This document shows positions 59,301-64,000 of a stretch of DNA of 64,000 nt, one piece after another. Source of the DNA: Lytechinus pictus (taxonomy: Eukaryota; Echinodermata; Echinoidea; Temnopleuroida; Toxopneustidae); contig NC_087252.1 in the NCBI RefSeq assembly GCF_037042905.1, positions 4,091,501 to 4,155,500 of the forward strand. The letters run 5' to 3'. The translations under genes and the position numbers were made by a program. The notes beneath the pieces were generated by a model. The model was not told the origin of the DNA, ran no database searches, and saw nothing but the letters and a program-made list of their open reading frames with translations. How positions within the stretch are numbered: the stretch's first letter is position 1; every line of letters starts with the position of its first letter.

Positions 59301-62300
59301 AATATAATTTGAAATAAAACTTTTGGGAAAAATGACATTTTAGCCATAATATGTATTGGAGCACATGGAAGAGTAGTCCTTGCCTTACATCACTATGACA
59401 TCCCATATGCGGCCAATTTGAAGTCGCCATGAGTATAGTGATTACCAATATCTACAACTTTTAAAAATTCATAATTTTCTTGTTGTTTGTCCAATACTGT
59501 TCAAACTTTCACCTATCAACTTGTCTGATTTTTCTTTTTCTCATAAAAACAAGTTTTTATTTGGGTTGGATTCCCCTTTAAGACTATCATAGCTTCTTCT
59601 TGGTAGCCTATATTCTTTGTGGAGACTGCAGCTTACTATCATTACTGTTATGCTAAATGTAAAAATACATCTGATGCGGAAAATTACACAGTCATCATCA
59701 CCATGATCACCTTCATCATCACCATCATTATCATCATCACCATCATCATCATGATCATGATCATCAACAGCATCATCATCATTGTTATTATTATTGTTGT
59801 CTATAACAGACCTGTGGTATATTTACAGCCATCTCCTTCCGGCTAACCATCACCAACTCCCAGCATTCAGACAGTGGGTACTACACCTGCCGTGCTACCA
59901 ATGCCTGCTGAGAGAACATAGCTTCCACCCTGCTCACTGTCACTGTTAATAGTTGTTGCTATGGCTGTTGTTTTTATTATGATTATCATCATCATTATTG
60001 TTATTATTACTATTTTTCTGTAACAGACCGGCGGTAGATTTACAGCTACCTCCTCCCGGCTCACCATCACAAACACCCAGCAGTCGGACAGTGGGTACTT
60101 CACCTGCCGGGCTACCAATGCCTGGGGAGAGAACACCGCATCGGCCCTGCTCACAGTCACCGACCCAACCCAGGAGATCATCTTCACCATGGTCCCGATT
60201 GATCAGTCTGTGGTTGTGGGAGGGAGAGTGACCTTCCCTTGCAGTGCTACGGGAAGCCCAACACCGACTATTGAGTGGAGGAAGGTGGGTGTTTTCATGT
60301 CGGGTCCCTACGTTCATCCAACTCTGGTTCTCTAGTTGTTCCCAAATCTGAAAAGGCATTGGGGTCTTTTCTGTCTCTTCATTCTTTCACTGCTTCTTGG
60401 GCAATCTGCAGAGTGAATTTGACACACTACAAATTCCATCTATTAATTATGATGTTAGGATTTTGGTGATTATTAATAAATATGCATTAAACTATATACT
60501 TGTATCCCTAAACATTTGAACTAACTTCCTAGGGACAGTATTCATGAAATTTCTTGCCAGTAAAATTTATAGAATATGTTTGTAAGCTACTGCAATACTT
60601 GCTCTGAGTGGCTAAGAGCACATCTGTTGTTGAAATCATTTACAAGGCTGTTTCATGAAATGCTCCCCCAGTTTCAGAGTGAATTTCATGCCATTTATAG
60701 GTTACTTGAGGGGAGTATTTCATGAAAGGACTTGTTTGATGTTTTAATCTGACACATCCTGTTTTATCCAACAAGGGCTTATTGATAGTGTTTTTCAGCC
60801 AATCAAAATCCATGAAGCTTATGTCAGATGTTAAATTTGATGAATGCTCGGGGGAGGGGGGGGGGGCTAGGCTTCCTCAGGCTTGAAACGGATTAGAATA
60901 ATAATTATGAGAATAATAATAAAATAAAAAAAATATTAATAATGTACTTTTTAAAAAGCACATTTCAGACCCGTAAGGACTCTCAATGCACTTTACAGAA
61001 ATAAAATTATACAATATTAATTAACAGTAGAAATTACCTAATATTACACTTAAGCAACATCAACATTAATCAATTACATATGGATAAAGGAATAATCTAA
61101 TTGAATGCTTCATTAAAGAGATATGTCTTAATTAAGTTGGGATTTGAAAAGCCAAGGATTATTTTGTAATTGGAGAGTACTAAGGAGAGAACTCCAAAGG
61201 ATGGTGGCATGGTAGGTGAAAGAACTTTCACGATGCGTCTTAGTTCTCTAGGTACTTGACGGAGTTGTTGGTTTGATGATCTTAGTTTTGAAGATCATTG
61301 AAATAAACCGTAACTGTTTCCCTTTTTTGCATTTTAACTTGTGTTTTTCTAGGAGTTGAGTGACCTGCCCACCGATAGGATTCAGGAGCCGGCTGTAGGC
61401 TGGTTAAGAATAACAGGTATCGAGGTCACAGATAGTGGGTTTTACGTCTGTACAGCAAGCAACTCAATCACAACAGTTTCTACGAGGGTCCAACTGATTG
61501 TACAAGGTAAGAATACACCTAGTCTGCAGAAACAGACCATGCTTGAAACTTATCAACAAGTGGGCCTTCACAAAAGATTTGCACAAATATAACTGTTAGT
61601 TTTTTTCATACATTGGAACTATATATAAATGTAAATTGTTTTCTCTTTATGGCAGGGCTCGACATTAGCAGTGGCCCGGGGCAACCAAAAATGAGAGTAG
61701 GGCCACCAAAATTTTGTAAAAGCCCACACTTGGTGGCCCAGTCGGGCTACCAAAGTTTGATAAATTGTAATGTTTTCTATTGTTTTAGGACCACAAAGAA
61801 TACGAAATTGATGATTTTGGTAAACCTATTGGGCCACCAAGGAAAAAAGTTAGTGTGGAGCCTTGCTTTATTGTTACATTGTTGAACAGAGAAGAAGGTT
61901 ATGATTTGTATATTTGTTTACACACTCTTTGAACATTTTCCATATTGGTAGTATACATTCAAATATAGCTTCATTACCTTTCTGAATATATAACAGCTTA
62001 TAACACGGGTTTAGATACATGATGTTACACTTTTCAAGGAGGGGGGAGGGGGAAATGAACTACTCTGTCATCCCCCACCCCTTAAGAATATGTTCACTGC
62101 TTGAATTTACGCCAGTGGCTTATAAAATTGATTTTCCGCCTCACTTAATTTCTATGGCAAAAAGAAGCTGTTGAAAACTGCTTATCTAATAAAAGAGAGC
62201 CAATGGAGTAAATTAGAAAGTCAAAAAGGGGCCTAAGCTTTCGATCCTAGCAGAATCTTCGTCGGAGGCAAAATGATTTATTTTCTGTCAGAGCTCCCAC

Positions 62301-63633
62301 CGCAGCTTACTGTTAGCTTTCTGTGTGCCACACACATGTGTGACAAATGAGACTTACCTTTCCATTTTTTTTCAATGAGAACTTCATTTACATCAATATT
62401 GTGTCCCTTCCCAAATAATTCATATATGATTGTTTTTTGTTTTGTTTTATTTTGTTTTTTTCTTGTCTCAATGCATAATAATTATCTAAGTGTTGTGAAG
62501 TGATGGAAATAAAAATAATTGAAAGATAACAAAACTTGATTTTCACTTTTTTCCCCCAAACAGTGGCACCCAATTTTACAGTACTTCCAGAAGATACCAT
62601 TGTAGAGACAGGAGGGGCAGTATTACTTGATTGTGAGGCTGATGGCATGCCCACCCCTGCTATAAAATGGAACACTCCATTACCTGAACTAGGTATGATA
62701 CTATCCTCATTTTCAGTTACAAAGAAATTTTAAGATTTGCCATTTAGGGTTTCTCTTTTTTATTGAAATAGTCCTTTTTTTTCTTTTTTCTTTTGTGATA
62801 TTATGAAGTAACATACTGATTTTAAATACTTTTGGCTCATAAGCTATTTTAGTTATTTAATCTTGTATTTTATCCAGGAATTTTACCAAGGGAAAGAAAG
62901 TTTCAGATCTTTTAAATGTCAGCCCAATTGATTGTTGCTTTTTTATTAATATTTCATTTACAATTTCATCAACAAATTAAAATCATTTGTATTGTCTCTT
63001 GAGATATAATCTAGTATAATGATGGAGCAGTGAAGGAGAAAGAGATTGTTGGTTTGAAGAAAATCATATCAGGAAAAGATAACAGTAACATCATAAAAAT
63101 TAGAGATATCAGCGTCATTTTAAAACAACTTTACATTATGAAATATGAATAAAAGCAATACTTTTCTTGATTATTTAATGATAATGATATTGCAATACCA
63201 CTGATGAATTATCCACTTATATTGAGGACATGCATAAGCAATAGGGTTGATTCTTTTATCTGTTTTTATTTTTAAATCACATTTTTTCAGTACGAGCCTG
63301 GGGAAATTTAAAAAAGAGCCCCCCAAATTCCCCATTTACTGCAAATGCTTGTGAAAAGGACTCCCCAAAAATACAATTTTTTTTGGGGGGGCTGATATGA
63401 ACACTATGTCAAGAAGCTCTGATGCCTATTGTTTATAGTTTCATATGTTCATTTTGATTTCTTGTTGAAAGGTGTGTTGAGTGTGGCTAGTGGTCTACAG
63501 TTTGGAGTGGAAGTGTTCTCTAACGGCTCTCTTGCAATTCCTTACGTTGAGAATCGTCACGCGGGGACTTACGTCTGTTTAGCATCCAATACGGTATCAT
63601 CTTCATCGACAGCAACATCCCTTACAGTTAGAA
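56315..63633 (+). CDS. Multi-Ig cell-surface protein, 5' part (signal peptide plus five Ig domains; gene continues past the window)
   Basis: Exons 56315-56378, 56791-57081, 58077-58376, 58833-58966, 60027-60284, 61353-61506, 62564-62692 and 63472-63633. All borders are GT-AG and the phases agree (1,1,1,0,0,1,1,1); 1492 bases, about 497 residues so far. An acceptor TTTCCCAG|GTTTT places 5' untranslated sequence from 56276. Residues 1-21 form a signal peptide (MGLYIASELVLVIILIV). Ig1 has Cys47, Trp62 and GSYRC at 99, with FSNGTLYI. Ig2 (exon 3), Ig3 (exons 4-5), Ig4 (exons 5-6, CSATGSPTPTIEW then DSGFYVC) and Ig5 (exons 7-8, CEADGMPTPAIKW, FSNGSLAI, AGTYVC) follow. Strings of I-set domains of this kind occur in DCC/neogenin/protogenin, PTK7, Robo and hemicentin; the first domains look most like DCC or PTK7, but the deciding C-terminal part is outside. 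Possible role: axon-guidance or planar polarity receptor, inferred only. Confidence 0.85.
56426..56572. mobile_element. CAGGGGCCGCGG MITE, copy 3 (worn)
   Basis: CAGGGGCTGCGGAAGGGG, then TTCAGCCCCCCCC and CATGGTCAGCCCCCC; right end ATCCCCTTG. TACC on both sides may be the target duplication. It lies in the first coding intron of the Ig gene. Confidence 0.65.
57349..57530. mobile_element. MITE family B, copy 4
   Basis: GGGCCATTTCATAAAGCTGT to ACAGCTTTATGAAACGGCCC; best preserved copy of the family, in an intron of the Ig gene. Confidence 0.85.
57591..57738. repeat. Exact tandem duplication of 74 bases
   Basis: TAGGTACTTGACGGAATTTC begins at 57591 and again at 57665, and the two 74-base units read identically by eye. 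Confidence 0.9.
57849..57991 (+). mobile_element. MITE family A, copy 4
   Basis: CTGGGGAGTGTTTCATGAAA to GTTGAAACACTCCTCAG; opposite orientation to copies 1-3, with a deletion in the middle. Confidence 0.75.
58978..59585. mobile_element. MITE family D relative in the Ig gene intron
   Basis: TTAAAGGGGAATCCAACCTT at the left and GGGTTGGATTCCCCTTTAA at the right are inverted. It begins only about 11 bases after the exon 4 donor at 58967. Confidence 0.8.
59690..59800. repeat. (ATC)n microsatellite
   Basis: CATCATCACCATCATTATCA-type triplets upstream of the decayed exon copy; a shorter equivalent (59975-60010) precedes the functional exon. Confidence 0.9.
59810..59945 (+). pseudogene. Decayed tandem copy of the half-Ig exon
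   Basis: It follows a normal acceptor (TCTATAACAG) and reads, in the same phase as the exon at 60027, FTAISFRLTITNSQHSDSGY then YTCRATNAC, followed by a TGA stop (59909-59911), then ENIASTLLTVT. The functional exon has FTATSSRLTITNTQQSDSGY, FTCRATNAWGENTASALLTV. Homology stops near 59945 with no good donor. The preceding microsatellite and acceptor were duplicated with it. Confidence 0.85.
60530..60900. mobile_element. Worn MITEs, including a family A remnant
   Basis: GAAATTTCTTGCCAG to CTGTTTCATGAAATGCTCCC (about 60530-60671) is one inverted element. TTTCATGAAAGGACTTGTTT to GATGAATGCTCGGGGG (about 60714-60855) is a degraded family A copy. Confidence 0.5.
60945..61260. repeat. Worn dispersed repeat, possibly a retroelement remnant
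   Basis: Words such as AAAGCACATTTCAGACCCGT, TTTACAGAAATAAAATTATA, TGCTTCATTAAAGAGATATG and AGAGAACTCCAAAGGATGG have the order of a repeat often seen in invertebrate genomes, but I cannot confirm the family here. Confidence 0.35.
61655..61866. mobile_element. MITE with GGGCTCGACATTAGC ends
   Basis: CAGGGCTCGACATTAGCAGT at the left and TTAGTGTGGAGCCTT at the right are diverged inverse copies. Repeated words GGGCCACCAAAATTTT, TGGTGGCCCAGTCGG and GGGCCACCAAGG lie between. Confidence 0.6.
62200..62350. repeat. Short unassigned repeat
   Basis: GGGCCTAAGCTTTCGATCCT followed by AGCAGAATCTTCGTCGGAGG. It looks like a dispersed-repeat word string, with no coding potential in phase with neighbouring exons. 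Confidence 0.3.
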
Positions 63634-64000
63634 GTAAGTTGACATCAATTTTACATTAAAGATAATTGAAGTTTAAAATGTGATCAGTTCCACCTGAGTT
63701 GAATGATTGATCTCTCATTTTCTGGTGCTAAAACTTCATAAGAATTATTTTGAAATTATGATTATAATTAAAATACATTTCCTTGTGAAACAACTGACCA
63801 ATGTACAGGAATTTATGCTGCATTAAGCAAAATTAAAGTTAAATTTTCATCAAATTATTAGTTTTACTACCACATGAGCTGAATAATACACATTTATTTA
63901 TTACATTTTGTTTATTGATGTTATTCTTGTCTACAAAAAAAGATGCCAACTGCAGTTACTTTTGTTCTTATGTTATTTTGTATGTTTTTCTGCATGAAAC
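63634..64000 (+). other. Intron at the right edge
   Basis: Begins with GTAAGTT after the last visible exon of the Ig gene. Nothing else is recognisable. Confidence 0.7.

Overview
This window is eukaryotic genomic DNA, AT-rich, with small coding exons separated by long introns and dense non-autonomous transposons. The overall picture (an RBM7 orthologue, many immunoglobulin (Ig) exons, a chicken-repeat-1 (CR1)/L2-like LINE tail, tRNA-derived SINEs, MITEs at high density, GAT/AAT/AGT microsatellites) suggests a marine invertebrate deuterostome. An echinoderm, perhaps a sea urchin, is my best guess; that is inference from style, not from a database match.

Layout. 1-16 kb holds no gene that I can support. 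It is a mosaic of inverted-repeat elements, including a Tc1/mariner-like 2.06 kb element with a recurring internal 20-mer, a LINE tail, a SINE and microsatellites. 16.4-22.8 kb (minus strand) carries a complete six-coding-exon gene for a 371-residue type I membrane protein with three Ig-like domains, a transmembrane segment and a very short tail; an untranslated first exon probably lies near 23.6 kb. 27.5-34.75 kb (plus strand) carries a three-coding-exon gene for a 1235-residue acidic, probably disordered protein. It has twelve near-identical copies of an H-x2-C-x2-C motif (core CSVCLAT) on variable linkers. I do not recognise this family and it is the most unusual object here. 39.76-47.22 kb (minus strand) carries RBM7, the RNA-binding subunit of the nuclear exosome targeting (NEXT) complex, in three exons with repeat-filled introns. 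56.3 kb to the right edge (plus strand) carries the 5' part of a gene with a signal peptide and five Ig domains (DCC/neogenin- or PTK7-like in general form), which runs off the window. One of its introns holds a decayed tandem copy of a half-Ig exon.

All exon joins given below were checked by hand: splice dinucleotides, phase, and total length divisible by three for the three complete genes. The genes do not look functionally linked. The intergenic and intronic DNA is mostly MITEs in families of two to five copies, several inserted inside one another, which gives a readable order of insertion.
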